Source: Chrysemys picta bellii
Lineage: Eukaryota > Chordata > Testudines > Emydidae
Length of the DNA: 64,000 nucleotides
Direction of reading: 5' to 3'
NCBI RefSeq assembly: GCF_011386835.1
Contig: NC_088804.1
Coordinates: 38,241,549-38,305,548 of the forward strand
The position numbers were made by a program, and so were the translations under genes. The notes under the pieces were generated by a model. That model was given only the letters and a program-made list of their open reading frames with translations, did no database searches and had not been told where the DNA came from. Shown here piece after piece: positions 31,216 to 44,174 of this stretch. Position 1 is the stretch's first letter. Every line of letters begins with the position of its first letter.

Positions 31216-31947
31216 CCTTGATGTCCACAGGCTTTGGCTAAGGCACTTAATGTGTAATGATGCTGCATATTGAACTTCATTTTTTAATGTGCAAGTTGCT
31301 TCTAGAACCGAGTTTTGACAAAGGACATCTTGGTGCAATGCAAAGCTAATTTAAGACAAATTTCATGAATTATTTTATAAGTGATTATTCTAACATTAAG
31401 TAAATCAATTAATCTTCTGTGCATTCTTGAGAATGAACCCTTGTATTATCTGTATATGTGCTGTCAGCTAGGAGAGTTTAGAAAATACCAGCTCCTATCT
31501 TATCTTGTCAGTTCATACCACTGATGAAAAAAAATATGGCTGAAAGAGCCACAGGCTAGGATAATTAGTAAAATCAAGTGACTTTGTGTTTGTTTGCTTT
31601 GCAGAATGAACTTTTTCCCCCCAGATTTTCACCATCTTATCATAGAGCATTTGACATGACAGGTTAATGAGAAAACCCCCAAGTTGGACTTTTGTAGCTA
31701 ATTGCATCAGTGGTCCCTCCCTGCTCAAACTACTGGACTGTCTGGCTTCTTCTCCAATGAAATCTGAGCTCTTTGGGGAATACAAAAGCCATGATTGCAA
31801 ATGCACAAAAACACTTACTCATACAGTTGTAAATTTCTCTTATTACATTCATTTTGACTTCAGTGTGACTGAGTCCGGCAACTTTTATAAGGTCTGTTTG
31901 ACATGGCTTTATTCAAGTACCTCCAGTTCTACCTTTTTTTTTAAAAA
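31216..31947. other. No feature recognised
   Basis: Unique AT-rich sequence. Confidence 0.4.

Positions 31948-31948
<1 letters not shown>

Positions 31949-31978
<30 letters not shown>
31949..31978. repeat. (TA)n microsatellite
   Basis: About 15 uninterrupted TA units preceded by a short A/T run. Confidence 0.95.
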
Positions 31979-31981
<3 letters not shown>

Positions 31982-33984
31982 GACCCTATTACAGTGAATG
32001 AAGGATAAAACATACAGATCTTGGCTCTAAGCTGAGGAAACAGGAATTGCAACTTGTAGGCTGTAATCAAGTGAAACAATTTAGACAATAGAAGACAGTC
32101 CCTATCACTGTGAGTTGGGGGGCGGGGGGGGATGGACCATGTCCTGCACCTGAGCTCATTAATAATATGCATCAGCAAATAGGTGTGTCTCTTTTGTCCT
32201 TATCTGCTATGTAGAATATTGTTATAAACATAACTTTCTTACAAACTCAGGGCCTGTCCCATTAGTTGAATGTTTCCCATTTCCTTCATACAATTAAGAT
32301 AATTAAACAATTTGAGACTTCCATGCTACCTCCGAATAAAGGCCGTTTCATTGCTAGTGTTGGGTGAAATAGGCACCATGACATTGGGGCATATTTTGAA
32401 TTTCAAGCCAGAATATTGCTGACATACAGGGGAGCATTGATACAGAGCCAATGGGTGCCAAGGGAGCGACCACCGATTCATGGATGGTTGCTAGTGGCAG
32501 GAAACCCTTGCACAGAGGCTAAGGGGGCAGTGGCTGCTAATGCTCTCCTTACCGACAAGCAGCAACAACAGAAGGGTTGTGCTGTAGTCATGCAGCCTAC
32601 CCCTACGCTGGGACGTGGGATTTTGTCCTGCCTAGTCCTGGTGCAGGAGCTTTTTGAATTTCACCTTCTGTTTGATTTCACTATGAAAATGGTTTCCCTG
32701 TGTATTCAGGTTCTGTCTCCTTCCTTTCCCCCTCCAACCACAGCCTTTGTTGTGTGTGAAGATTTTTCACAGAACTGACTCTCTAGGCAATGATTCTACA
32801 GAAATCCAGGGCCAGATTTTCAGCACCCTCCACACAGAGGCCAGAATATCAAGAGAGATCAGGTCCCATTTAGGCACCTAAATAAAGTTATCAGATTTCC
32901 AAAAGTGCTTGCGAGCTCCTAATTAGAGCAGCAAAGAATCCCCTGCTGCTCCCTACTGAGAACAACAGAAGTGACTGAGCACTGAGCATTTAGAGGTGGG
33001 GGGGACCTAACTGGGAACTGGTGGGTGTTCATCTCATTTGAAAAACTACTAGCCCCTAACTTTCTTGCCATAGGGTGCTGACTTCCACATTCCGTCAGAA
33101 TAGTCTACTGTATCACCGATATACATACAAACTAGGAAGGCTAAAAAATGTCATGCAGATCATATGTTAGATTTATTTTGAACCACTGATTTATTTGTGT
33201 TATAGCGGCCAGCCCACACTGCTGCAAGAATAGAGTCGATTAGCAGGACAGGCAACCAAGGCAACAATGGATATTGGAGGGGGAAAAAACATAAGTTGTT
33301 AAACTATCTTGAAATTGCGTAGTTTTGTTCCTGTTTTGTCAGTGCCTTGGCGAGAGTCTCGCATTGGAGCATCTTTTTCTGGGAAGTGCAGCCTCACACA
33401 TTTTTTAAAACAGATTATATCTTATCACATGGCTTCATTTCAAAAGTGCAATGTGAATTCAAGACCAATTTTACAAATTAAAGGTTTTTGCCCACCATAT
33501 TAGTCACTGTCATAATTGTGGGTTATGCACAAAGTAACAGTACTTTCTGTCAGTAAAGACCCAGGGTGTAAAACCCTATCTCAGACAAGTAAATGAACAA
33601 GCACACAATGCTAACCGTTTCTGACCATATTGCTCTGGAACTGTGTGCATTTAATTACACTAACAATTTAACTATGGGATCAGATTATACAAAATTATAT
33701 ATCATTCAAATCTCTAGAGTGGTGTAAAGTCTGGCAAGTATTCTTCCCGGGAAAGTGACATCATCTGCCTTTTTGGAAGCACAGAAATGTATTTCCAGTG
33801 CTGACATAGTCTATGTTGACCTAACAAAAAGAAAGACTTTCCCACCAGGTTGCTCTAAAGACACCTGGCTCTTCTGTGTACATGCACCTTCAGGTGCAAT
33901 CTATACAATATACATGGCCATTTGCACTAGAAGGCTTGTAAGTAGTCTAAACTATAGATGGGCCATGATCAAAATTGTATGAAC
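31979..33984. other. Mostly unique sequence
   Basis: A GGGCCAGATTTTCAGCACCC word at 32810-32830 resembles the fold-back family at 23818. A G-rich run lies at 32116-32130. No gene is supported. Confidence 0.4.
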
Positions 33985-34164
33985 ATAAGAGACAAGGTGG
34001 GTGAGGTAGTATTTTTTTTTTAGACCAACTTCTGCAAGAGACAAGCATACACAGCTTGAAAGCTTGTCTCTCTCACCAACAGAAGTTGGTTCAGTAAAAG
34101 ATTACCTCACCCACCTTGTCTATCTAATATCCTGGGACCAACATGGCTACACCACCACTGCATA
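33985..34164. mobile_element. Penelope-like terminal inverted repeat, second family
   Basis: The left arm 33991-34046 (GACAAGGTGGGTGAGGTAGT ... AGAGACAAGC) is inverted in 34062-34120 (GCTTGTCTCTCTCACCAAC ... CCCACCTTGTC) around a 15-bp centre containing CTTGAAAGC. The right end CTGGGACCAACATGGCTACA parallels the GTAGCCATGTTAGTCTGTAT end of the element at 18612. The group assignment is inferred from this shared layout. Confidence 0.45.
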
Positions 34165-35965
34165 CTGTATGAATATAGTTAGTTAGTCCTACATCCAAGC
34201 AGTGCAGACTTTTCATAGTTGCCCTCTGTAATACCAACCAACGTTATTTCCTTTTTATTATAAATAGGAATTCAACTAAAACGGATAAACTAATACCCAC
34301 TGGCAAGCTTTGTAACTGTAATCAGTGTTTTCCGGCACACACACAAAAATGCTTATCTGAAAATAAAGAGGTGCTAATTTTATCTTGTGAAAGTAGATAT
34401 CTGTTTACGTCCCTCCAATTTCTAGAGAGATAACCAGATAATATTACATCATCTAAATACAGCGTCCTATGAGATCAAACAGAGTAATGTATACATATGC
34501 CAAGGCTGATTGAAGCGTTATTGGTGTTCACTTCCGCTTCACTAAGTATGTGTTTCATTGATATACGTAATTTGCCACTGCCATGAAAGAAATTCAAAGT
34601 CCTCTGTTTGTGCCAGTTGATTTCTATGATATCAGGAGGCTTTTAAAATAGGGATCCAAAATAGACGTGCCCTTGTCACCCTTGTGTTTCAGTTCTCTCC
34701 AACAGGAAATGGCACAGGTTCAATTTTTTTATACTGGAAGCTACATGTCGCTAGATAAGAATCACATCTTCCCTATGACTAAGCATTGACATTTGAATGT
34801 TTAAAATATAGTCAAAATGATACATGGCAAACCCCACCTGAGACTGTTTTTCTTTGTCCAGAGTCCCACTTTCTAGCCTCTTGAAAGGGAAGGTGGAGTT
34901 CTCAAGGTTATGACATTATTGTGTTATGTTACGGAAATGGAAGTTTGCTTTATTCTTGTGTTCAAAGAAGTTGCTGCTACTGTCAGTGTATCATTTCAAT
35001 GAAGATTGGGTTTTCCTGGTAGCTTGTTGGACATGGACAACAGGTTTTATATGTGGGGCGTACTCTGCAGGTTTGGGGATCAACGTTGGCTTTTGCAAAA
35101 TTAAGGATGTCAAATTTACATGTTAAAAATTTTAGCGGCATTGGCTTAGAATTAGTGTCTTCTAAAGAAAGAAAAACAGGTCTGACATTTATGGAGTCTG
35201 GTCGGACTTTAGCAGGAAGCTTATGGAAAGAGGACAGATGGTTCAGAGAGTTGGCTATGGGCTACAGAGCCTTTCACTTCTAGGTCACCACTTCAAATAC
35301 AGCCTAGGTCAATAAGGGCAGAAAGCTATTTCCAACTAATGACTCTTTTTGTGCCCTATGAGAAAATTGCTGATGGGTTTCGATCCCGTTCCTAATGGAC
35401 AGCTGGTATGAACCAGCCGCTTGGCTGGCAATCTCTGGACAGAGGCCAAAAGGACAGAACGGTATGTGGAGACTGAACTACACACTTACTCCAGAGGTGA
35501 TCACTCTGGGTCAATAACTGACATGCACGGTCATATGAGCACCATGATTCTGGCTGTCTCCTGTAGGGACATAGGAAGGGAAGGGAAGACTCCCTGTACC
35601 CTCTTTCCCACCCATCCTTGTGCACCTGTGCAAGGGAAGCTATAAGCTATCCCAACACATGCTTTTCTAGGCAGACTATTCTGAATCTGTACCCTTCCTG
35701 TGCCATCAGACATCACTTAGGCCATGAACAAGGCTCCACCTGTTTTTTTAAAACAGCATTTTATCTGAGAATTCGCAGATTGTTAAAATTCAAAGACAAG
35801 TCCTCAGCACAGAATCAAGTAAATCAGAGACGGTGAAGACATTTAAAAGAGTTCAACCTCTACAATCGAAGGATATACTTCCCTTCAGAGGCCTATCAGA
35901 TAGTAAACTTATGCTGTATTTTGGGCCAAAGTCTGCTGTCAATCACATCAGTGCAACCTCTTATC
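34165..35965. other. Unique sequence, no gene recognised
   Basis: Several short overlapping frames, none with a domain. GAACCAGCCGCTTGGCTGGC at about 35410 is a small hairpin. Confidence 0.4.
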
Positions 35966-36077
35966 CAGCAAAACGCTTAAGCATGTGCTTAACTTTAAAT
36001 ACACGAGTAGTCCCATTGATTTCAAATGGGCCTACTCATGTGTTTAACATTAAGCTCATGCTTAAGTGTTTTGCTTC
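35966..36077. repeat. Fold-back repeat (CTTAAGCATGTGCTTAA type)
   Basis: GCAAAACGCTTAAGCATG pairs with CATGCTTAAGTGTTTTGC. The centre CCCATTGATTTCAAATGGG is itself palindromic. It is a widely dispersed amniote-type repeat; a weaker relative lies near 44360-44445. Confidence 0.75.
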
Positions 36078-38429
36078 ATCAGAGCCTACAATAATTGATG
36101 TTGCATAGACATAACAGAGCAGAATTTGGCAATTTCTTTTAGCCAAGAGGCTAATATAATCAATGGCCCTCTACCGAATAGTTAAGATAAATTTAGTAGA
36201 GCTGAACTGTATGGAATTACAGAGACCTGCACCAACTACTCACATAGAACAGCTAGATGTTACTATTGTTTCATTTGATTATTAATTATTATTATTAATA
36301 ATAATTTTTCAGTAGAACCCAAAAGTTGCTAGATTCCCTACAGATAGAGAGGAAGACAGTACCTGACCTGAACCATTTACTGTATGAAAGACAAAAAGGG
36401 TGGGAATAGGATTCAGTATAAAAACAAAGTGGTTTGGTTTATGACTGACAGACCTATTGTTACTTCCACTTTGGATTTTCTGTGCTTATTGTATGTACAA
36501 TCTACCTCCAAGCCCTGGTCTACCTACCCATAATTAGCTGGGTAACTCCACAGGCATTAGGACAGAACTGGGTCTTCAGGAGGGACTCGAAAGAGGAGAG
36601 CATGGCGTTCTTGTGGAATAGCTCAAGAAGGATGTTCCGTCTACAGACAGCAACATAAGAGGTGGCACAGACACCATTGTGAGAGAAGTGAAGAAAGGGG
36701 ATATGGAGGCTGGCACCATTGACAGAGCAAAAGAGAGAAGATCAAACTGCACTGATCCCTTTGAAACTTCCTCTGTGGAATGATAACGTCTGAGTTGTGT
36801 TATAGAAATCTAGGAACACTTTTCCACATCATGATGCATATTTCCTAGAAATCAAGGGCCAAATTTTCTCTGATTACATGTATGCAAACTCATTGAAGCT
36901 GGACCCAGGAATTTGTTCAGTAATTTTTACTAGGAACAGCACATGCAATTTGTAATATTACACTATATTTTATAAGTATTTTATCCCTAGTATAGGCCTT
37001 ATCTCATATCTTAAAACTCCATGTTTTCTATACATTTTAAAGTTGCAAAATGCTCTTATTGCCCTTTGATTTTGGAATTCACCAAAAACATCAGGATAAC
37101 ACATAATCCATTTTATCTAACACCACGGCTTATATGGGAAACCAAAAGAATACATCTTGCAAACAAAAATAAACAACAAACCTAAAATTCCTGGAACAAA
37201 GAGATAAACCCCCCACAAATTCTTAAGCAACAGAAGTTTCCAGAGCAATTTTCCCAGTTATTAAAAGCAAAAATAACTATCTCCAACATACTTGTTCCCC
37301 TTACAAATGTTATACACAAGCAAGTGATAAAATCTATACCACCACTTAACGTTTAGAAGAGATGGAAGCATATTCATCTTTACTGGCAAGAGTTTGTCTC
37401 CCAGTCTCATTTTAAGTTCCCTATGATTATAAGTATAGGTTTTGCTTTCTTAACTGGAGAGGGGAGAAGGAATCGCTTTGTAACAATATAGGAAGTTTCC
37501 GTTTCTGCAATGTTGCAGGATCTCTGCTGTTCTTTCCACTTTAAAACACTGCAAATCAGCCATTGCTTCAGAGTTTTTGCTGAAAGTGGCTAAATGGGGC
37601 TTATTAATCCTGAGAACTCAGGGCCAGTTTCTGCACTTAATAACACTTTTAAACTAGTAGATTTTTGTGTGGGAAAATTGTCAAGAAAAATCAGAGGTTT
37701 ACACTGTAGATGGCAGGTGTTTGATGTCAGATATTTACTGTTCTCTTATGCATCTGTTAACAAAATATAAATAATGTAAATTAAGAAACACAGATAAGCT
37801 TGTGAGATATCTTGGGGTCCCAATCGTGCCCCCACTGAAGTCAATGGCAAAATTCTAATGGGAGGAAGAATGAGCTCCTAATTAAAAAAATAAATAAAAA
37901 AAATAAAGCATGTGAAATTGATTCTTAAGTAAAGAACAAGAAACTCGAGTTATGCTGGCTTCTTGAGCCTCTCTCTATCTTCACTGGTCTTGAGCATTTC
38001 CAAGTAATTTAGGACCTGATACAAAGTTCACTGAAGAAAATAAAATGACTTCAATGGGCTTTGGCTCAAGCAAATAGAGACTTAAGTAAAACCCACCTCA
38101 GTACTGTAATCATCTGAGGTAGACAGGAGAATATCATCCAAACTCTAAACACCCAGGTTTTTATTAAATCCGTTCCTCTGTTGAGAAGAAGTCTATGTGT
38201 GGAGATAGAGAGGCTATTTGTGCCTGACTCTGTACTAACGTTTCTCAGATAGTGCAGAGGCAGTCAGCCTACCAGCAGAGGGAGCACAAGGTAACTATTA
38301 GCATCAACAAATGCATCACTGGTGACATTTCTAATGCTTATGAAAAAAGGAAATGAGGAAGGAAAAAAATCAATATCTAAATGTGCTAATATGCATCAGC
38401 TGAAGATTCAGCCCCACAACTATAACTTA
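36078..38429. other. Unique AT-rich sequence
   Basis: A CCCACTGAAGTCAATGGCAA word at 37830 belongs to the palindromic family also at 18170 and 20720. No gene is supported. Confidence 0.4.
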
Positions 38430-38913
38430 GGCCATGATTACATTACAAAGTTCAGTTGATACACGTTACATTGGTGTGCAGCTGCCAGAGTGTGTGCATC
38501 ACTCGGGCGCATGCACGCTTGGTTGCTTGTGTCAGCGCTGCACATACTTACCAGGTATGCACCAATGTAAAGTGCAGAGCATGGGTAGATATTCTAGAGT
38601 GCCCTACCCCACAGTCTGGCTCAGTGTCTTGTGGGACATTTTCAGTGTTGTGTTGACTGTGACTCTCATTCAAGGATAGGGTGACCAGACAGCAAGTGTG
38701 AAAAATCAGGACAGGGGGTGGGGGGTAATAGGAGCCTATATAAGAAAAGGACACAAAAATCGGGACTGTCCCTATAAAATCGGGACATCTGGTCACCCTA
38801 TTCAAGGAGGCGTCGCTATAATGGGGTGCTTACATTGGCAGGAGACAAATTGTGATGTAGACACGTGCACAACTAGGTCGACACAACCTAACTTTGTGGC
38901 ATAGACCAGGGCT
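38430..38913. mobile_element. Harbinger-like MITE, interrupted by a hAT MITE
   Basis: The left end GGCCATGATTACATTACAAAG and the reverse complement of the right end AGCCCTGGTCTATGCCACAAAG are related, and the next bases GTTCAGTTG and GTTAGGTTG also match. TTA precedes the left end; the right triplet has decayed. A 124-bp hAT MITE with its own target duplication sits inside. Confidence 0.65.
38677..38800. mobile_element. 124-bp hAT-type MITE
   Basis: TAGGGTGACCAGACAGC and GGGACATCTGGTCACCCTA are inverted ends, flanked by perfect 8-bp duplications TTCAAGGA (38669-38676 and 38801-38808). It must be younger than the MITE it interrupts. Confidence 0.9.
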
Positions 38914-40904
38914 CATTATTAGCTTCCAAATTTAAGGACAGGAGATAAAGCCCTGAGATTCAGAGCCAAAAATGCCTATACAGCAGGTCTTTGCAATTGA
39001 CACTACGTTAATGCATTAACAAGGCTAAGGAATCTGGTAGGGGTAATATGAAAAGTTGCAAAATAAAGAAACAAAAGCCTGGATAATATTGGATTCTATA
39101 GGAAAAATACAATTGAAAAAGTCTGTTTGGAGTTGTTAACGATGGTCTTGTGCCATGATCAAAGATTCATATATACACGGTATTAACGTTTTTTATCCTT
39201 GCTTTATAAACAACACTTACAATAATGATAAATCGCCATAGTGCTCTGATAAGGGATTGTTATTTCAAAGTTACAGGAGTCCTTCTATAGGGCAGAGATA
39301 ACCAGCTCCATAGCTTCAAAAGTAGTTTTCTGCACAGTCATTATAGCAGGCTAATTTGGTATTGCAACATTCATGTCTCGTGTAGCTCTACAAAGTGTTT
39401 TAAGATTATTTTTTATTTAAAAACGGACATCCTTTTTTCATCAAAAACTGTGGTGCATGTTACAAAAAGACACCCAAAAGAGAGGGGTAAGATTCCTTTG
39501 CTCTTAGCTGAGAGTTCCCAGATGTCTCTCTGATGCAGTACAGCAGGGTGAAATGCCCCCCCCCCCCCCCCCCCGAAGGTTTGTGCAGAGAAAAATATAT
39601 GGGAGAAAATAATAAACATAAAAAGATGCAGCAGGTCTTTTGGGTTTTTGCCTTTTTTAAATGCCTCGTTTAAAAAAAATATCCATCAGGAATGGGAGAA
39701 AAGCAACGGCTGGCTCTTTCCTTACATAGGAAAGAGAAGGAATTGGAAGAAGCAAGTCATGCAGCTATTACCCTCTCTGCAACACTTCTAAGGTTAAAGG
39801 GATAAAAATCCATCAATTTGTAAGGCCTGACCTTGCAGTGTTGGTTTTCATCTGAATTCAGATGTGCGGGATTAACCCAGTGAAGTTTACATGACACTAA
39901 TGTAAAAGCTGCATTACAGGGCCTTCCAGCAAATTACATTAATTGGAATCTTTAATCTGGGGTGGGGAGGGGGTGTAGAGGGACCTTATCTGACGTGCAG
40001 CATATAATAAACAGATGTCTCCTAACCCAGATTAATAATAAATGCCACATTCATATAGATCACTGCAAACCAACCATTTTACCAGCACTGAGAATTGGGC
40101 CGATAGCAGTTCTCTAACAACCTTATACAGTAAGCCACAAGATACAGAAAATTCCCAGTTAGGGCCAAATTTTGATCTCAGTTACACTGGTGTAAATTTC
40201 TGATCACTCCAGATTTATGTTACCACAACAGAGGTCGAAATATGGCCCCTTGACTTAGTATTCCTATGTTATCCCTTACTAGTAGCTGGAAGCTCATACC
40301 GTCGCACAGTTGTGGCAGCTGGGCCAAGTAATCCACCATCTGTGCAGCCTACCTCAGACAACCAATCAAATTGTTGCATGAAAATTAGCTGCAAAGTAAG
40401 GTTGGTGATTGGTTGAGTTACCTTTGATATCACAATGGCCTATGACTCTTGGCATGGCATAGACATGACTTACTATAGCCGTACACTGCATGGGTGTCAT
40501 TCGTAAAGTCAAAATGGCCAAGAACTTAAAAATTGGACAGTAACCAACTGTGAAACCCAGTGATGATTCAACCTGGGGATATTCTAAACAGAAAAGAGCT
40601 CACAGCCATGCTGGCAGCTTTTTCCATCACTTCACACTGACTCAACAGACATTCAGGCTTCACAGTGACACTTACCTACAAAGCCACCCCAAGCCCTTTG
40701 CAGTAAAATAAGCAGAGTTTGAAGACAGTAAAAAAAACAGGAGTTAAAATAGAAGTTAGTTTGCCCCTCCCCCCCCCCCACTATAAAAATTGTTCCAGTA
40801 AATTAAATGTGACCATTTGTTCCTTTAGAATGATTCAGGCTCCAGTTAGCCATGATGGCTTTTTTGCCACTTCTTGCAGTGACAGTTTACTACAGTAGTG
40901 ACAC
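38914..40904. other. Unique sequence
   Basis: A run of about 19 C lies at 39556-39574. No gene or repeat family is supported. Confidence 0.4.
39556..39574. repeat. Homopolymer C run
   Basis: About 19 consecutive C; the length may be uncertain in any assembly. Confidence 0.9.
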
Positions 40905-40912
40905 ACGCAGAG

Positions 40913-41492
40913 CAGGGCTGGTGCAACCATTTAGGCAAACTAGGGCACCTAGTGGTTGGGGGCGCCTAAAAGCCCGCCCAGGCGAGGAGGTGAGCTGGGG
41001 CGGGGAGGGCACAGGGAGGGCCGCCTGCAGTAACGGGGGGGGGGGTGCACAGGGGAACCACTCCCCGCCCCAGATCACCTCCACTCTGCCTCCTCCGCTG
41101 AGCACACAGCCCCCGCTCTAAGTCTCCTCCAATTGGCGCTGCAAGCCTGGGAGGGGAGGAGAATTAGAGCGGCACCGGCAGCGTGCTCAGCGGAGGAGGC
41201 AGAGCCGAGGTGAGCTGGGGCGGGCTCCCCAGGAGGGGTTAGCTGCCATGGAGGTGGGCTCCCCGGGCGGGGTTAGCTTCTGCGGGGGGGCAGGGGTGGT
41301 CTCCCCGGGCGGGGTTAGCTGCAGAGGGGGGGTAGCTGCTGCGTGGGAGAGCTCCCCAGGCGGGAGGGGTGGCGGGCTCCCCAGGTGGGGGGCTGGGTTA
41401 GCTGCCATGGGGGGGTGGGGTTAGCTGTGGGGGGGGGGGGGCGCAAGGTGGAAGTTTTGCCTAGGGCGTGAAACTTTCTTGCACTGGCCCTG
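40913..41492. mobile_element. hAT-type element with GC-rich tandem interior
   Basis: The left end CAGGGCTGGTGCAACCATTT and the reverse complement of the right end CAGGGCCAGTGCAAGAAAGT match. Flanks are ACGCAGAG (40905-40912) and ACACAGAG (41493-41500), seven of eight identical. GGGCTCCCCGGGCGGGGTTA units recur from about 41215 to 41410. Proline-rich frames on the minus strand result from these repeats. Confidence 0.8.
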
Positions 41493-41500
41493 ACACAGAG

Positions 41501-43444
41501 TAATAGAAGGATAAAAAAAACCCACTTTAATATCAGCTTCCAACTATTCGATACCCCCCAACTAGCTCCTCCTCTAAAGAGGCAAGGGGAGGGGAAACAG
41601 TGTACGAATTCAGCCCTTAGAAAAATGGCCTTCTCTAAACCAGCATCCAAGTGAGAGCTTGGAAGAATATACTGGATATATTTATCATCCACGCAAAAAA
41701 CTATGCTAAAAGAACTTCATTCAGGTTCCAAAGTAAAGCACTCAAAAGTTAGGAAATGCCAGAATTAAGGTTGTCCGTGCAACCTTAATTCAGCCCCTTT
41801 GTGTGTAGGCCTTATGATACAGTTCTTCCCACAGATCCTTTGTCCCAATCTATTCCCACACAAGGTCCAAATCTCATCTGCTCTGTATTCTAGTCAGGCA
41901 GCTTTCTTCTCCATCTTGCCTGGGCCTCGCCAGGGAGGCACTGAGAGCATAAGAGAGGCAGCATTCCTGCTCTTGGTTGTAGTGCCGGCCCACAACAGCA
42001 ATTGCGGCGAAAGGCCTGCTCAGTACCATCCAACACCAGTCTGGAGCATGCCCAGAGCAAATACAAAGTTCAGAGACTTTAGCTGCAGTCTAGCAAGTCT
42101 CTACTGAGCATGTGTGAACTGTGATTTTTTTTCAAAGGTTAGCAACTTGGCCAAATTTCAAGCATGGGGGCACAAGAGCGTCTCAAAGAAAAGGTCACCA
42201 GATATTTGTTAACATCGGTAAAAGAACATTGCTTCCCCAACCTCGTGCTCAGATGTGGCTGAACCATTATGGCTGAAATTTTCCAAATAAATTCAGCCTG
42301 GGGCGGACACCCAGCACAGAAAATTTCAGTCAAAACAGAAAAAGTTAGGCAAAGTTATAAGAAACTGAAATCAGGGGTGGTCTTATAGGAAGTATCAGGC
42401 AACCTTAATACCAGCTCTGCCTAAAAGACACAGGCACACCCACTCCTTGTGGACAAGTCTTATAGAAAATAATCTTTGTAGAGGGCTTTTGAAGCATCTT
42501 ATCAAGTAGAATAAGGAATTATATTCTTTCTACGGAAAGGTTCAAAACCACTACCATTTTCAAATACTTTTTAGGACTAATGTCTAGGAGAAGCCTATTC
42601 CATTTCTATAGAACCCTATTGAATTCACCCCATCCAGTTCTATAGGACTTTTATATAAGGGGTGTGCCTGAGAAGCTACCTCAGTGGACTTGCAGATCTG
42701 AATTTAGCCCTGCTGTCTCCAGAGGACACATTTACAAATAGACACTGATGTTCTTAGTTTCTTGAGGCAGCCAAAATGAGAGCAGAACAAAGCTGGGATG
42801 CAAACGAAAACCTACTAGTGAGTACAGCTAAATAAAGAAATGATTATTTTGTTATGGAAACCAATGCAGGAAATCTTGAATTAGTCAGTAATTCCTGACC
42901 TCTCATTGCACCGCTGGAAAAAAGTGCATATTGTGAGAATGTATTTGAAGCTTATATCGTACAAATGAGAAATTTCTAGACATACAGTCTAAGCCTTAAA
43001 CACTTTTTACTAGGAAAAACCCCTCCATATATTATTTTAAAATTAGGACAATATCTGATTTCTGCGAACACCAAGCCTAGTTAATTTTCAGCAGCCAACT
43101 CAATCACAGAGAACATAGCAAAGGCTTTAGTAGCTATTGTGAATGAACCTTGTAGTACAGTAATTGTTTCCATGCATCCTCATTAACATGACGAGCAACA
43201 CAAACAACAACAAAGGCTGCTATGTACTGTGTGCCAATCAGGAGGCTATTCCAAAACAAAATTCTTCTGGCCTGCAGAATTTCTCTTTCTGTGTTTCCTA
43301 CTGGAAGGAATATCATCATTAAATGGGACTATAACACAACATTGCATTGCTTTATTTTTATATTGCACCTTTAAGCATCAAAGCATTGGTATGTTTCCTA
43401 TGGCTAAGTATCATTAAGCATAAAGTTCTGGAGAACACTCAGTG
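41501..43444. other. Unique sequence, no gene recognised
   Basis: No domain-bearing frame or repeat family was recognised. Confidence 0.4.
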
Positions 43445-43615
43445 CAGGACAGGGAGAATGAGGAGATAGGAACATCAGACTGGTAGGCACCTCTTTGATC
43501 ATCGAATCCAGACCCATGCTACTGCAGGCAACCCTGTCATATAATCCATCATATAATTCATAAATGTATTAAACTCCATCTTAAAACTAGTTTGGTTGCT
43601 CCCAATCCTTCTCTT
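43445..43615 (-). mobile_element. CR1-like LINE fragment
   Basis: CACCTCTTTGATCATCGAAT, CAACCCTGTCATATAATCCA and AACTCCATCTTAAAACTAGT follow a CR1-type 3'-region order on the opposite strand. Confidence 0.55.
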
Positions 43616-43625
43616 TGAGGGAAGT

Positions 43626-43669
<44 letters not shown>
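43626..43669. repeat. (TA)n(GA)n microsatellite
   Basis: About five TA units followed by about 16 GA units, directly at the 3' end of the SINE. Confidence 0.95.
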
Positions 43670-43672
<3 letters not shown>

Positions 43673-43845
43673 ATCTCATAGAGCTAGAAGGACCTTGAAA
43701 GGTCATCAAGTCCAGCCCCCTGCCTTCACTAGCAGGACCAAGTACTGATTTTTGCCCCAGATCGCTAAGTGGCCCCTTTAAGGATTGAGCTCACAGCCCT
43801 GGGTTTAGCAGGCCAATGCTCAAACCACTGAGCTATCCCTGCCCC
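43670..43845 (-). mobile_element. Turtle tRNA-derived SINE with CR1-like tail
   Basis: On the minus strand the head reads TAGCTCAGTGGTTTGAGCATTGG, in one box-A region (43813-43835), followed by a box-B region GAGCTCAATCC (43782-43799). The body ends in a tail matching CR1 (AGGTCATCAAGTCCAGCCCC on the plus strand, compare 31150-31180). This is the layout of the Cry/tortoise pol III SINE, and it is the best lineage marker in the window. The adjacent microsatellite probably grew from its 3' tail. Confidence 0.85.
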
Positions 43846-43869
43846 CCCCCCAATAGTTATAGAGTAGGG

Positions 43870-44174
43870 CAGTGATACTCGGACCTCAGTGGTTCAGGAG
43901 CCAAATTAGCAATTAGGATTACCCAAAAGAACCACAGTAGTGTGAAATTCAGTGTTTCCTTTACTATTATTCTGTATATATTCTCACAGCAAAATGACTG
44001 ACCAACTATTCTACAATTGGTTAGTAACACAGTAAAACATCCTGATTGGTTAATGACTTAGATGGATTAATAATTAAATCACACCGTGTTTTAATATCAC
44101 GTGCTGCAAAAGAGCCGCAGGAGACACATTAAAGAGCCACTGGCGGCTCCAGCGCTGCAGTCTGAGTATCACTG
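43870..44174. mobile_element. hAT-type MITE
   Basis: CAGTGATACTCGGACCTCAG and the reverse complement of the right end CAGTGATACTCAGACTGCAG are nearly identical. Flanks GAGTAGGG (43862-43869) and GCGTAGGG (44175-44182) differ at one base. Confidence 0.85.
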
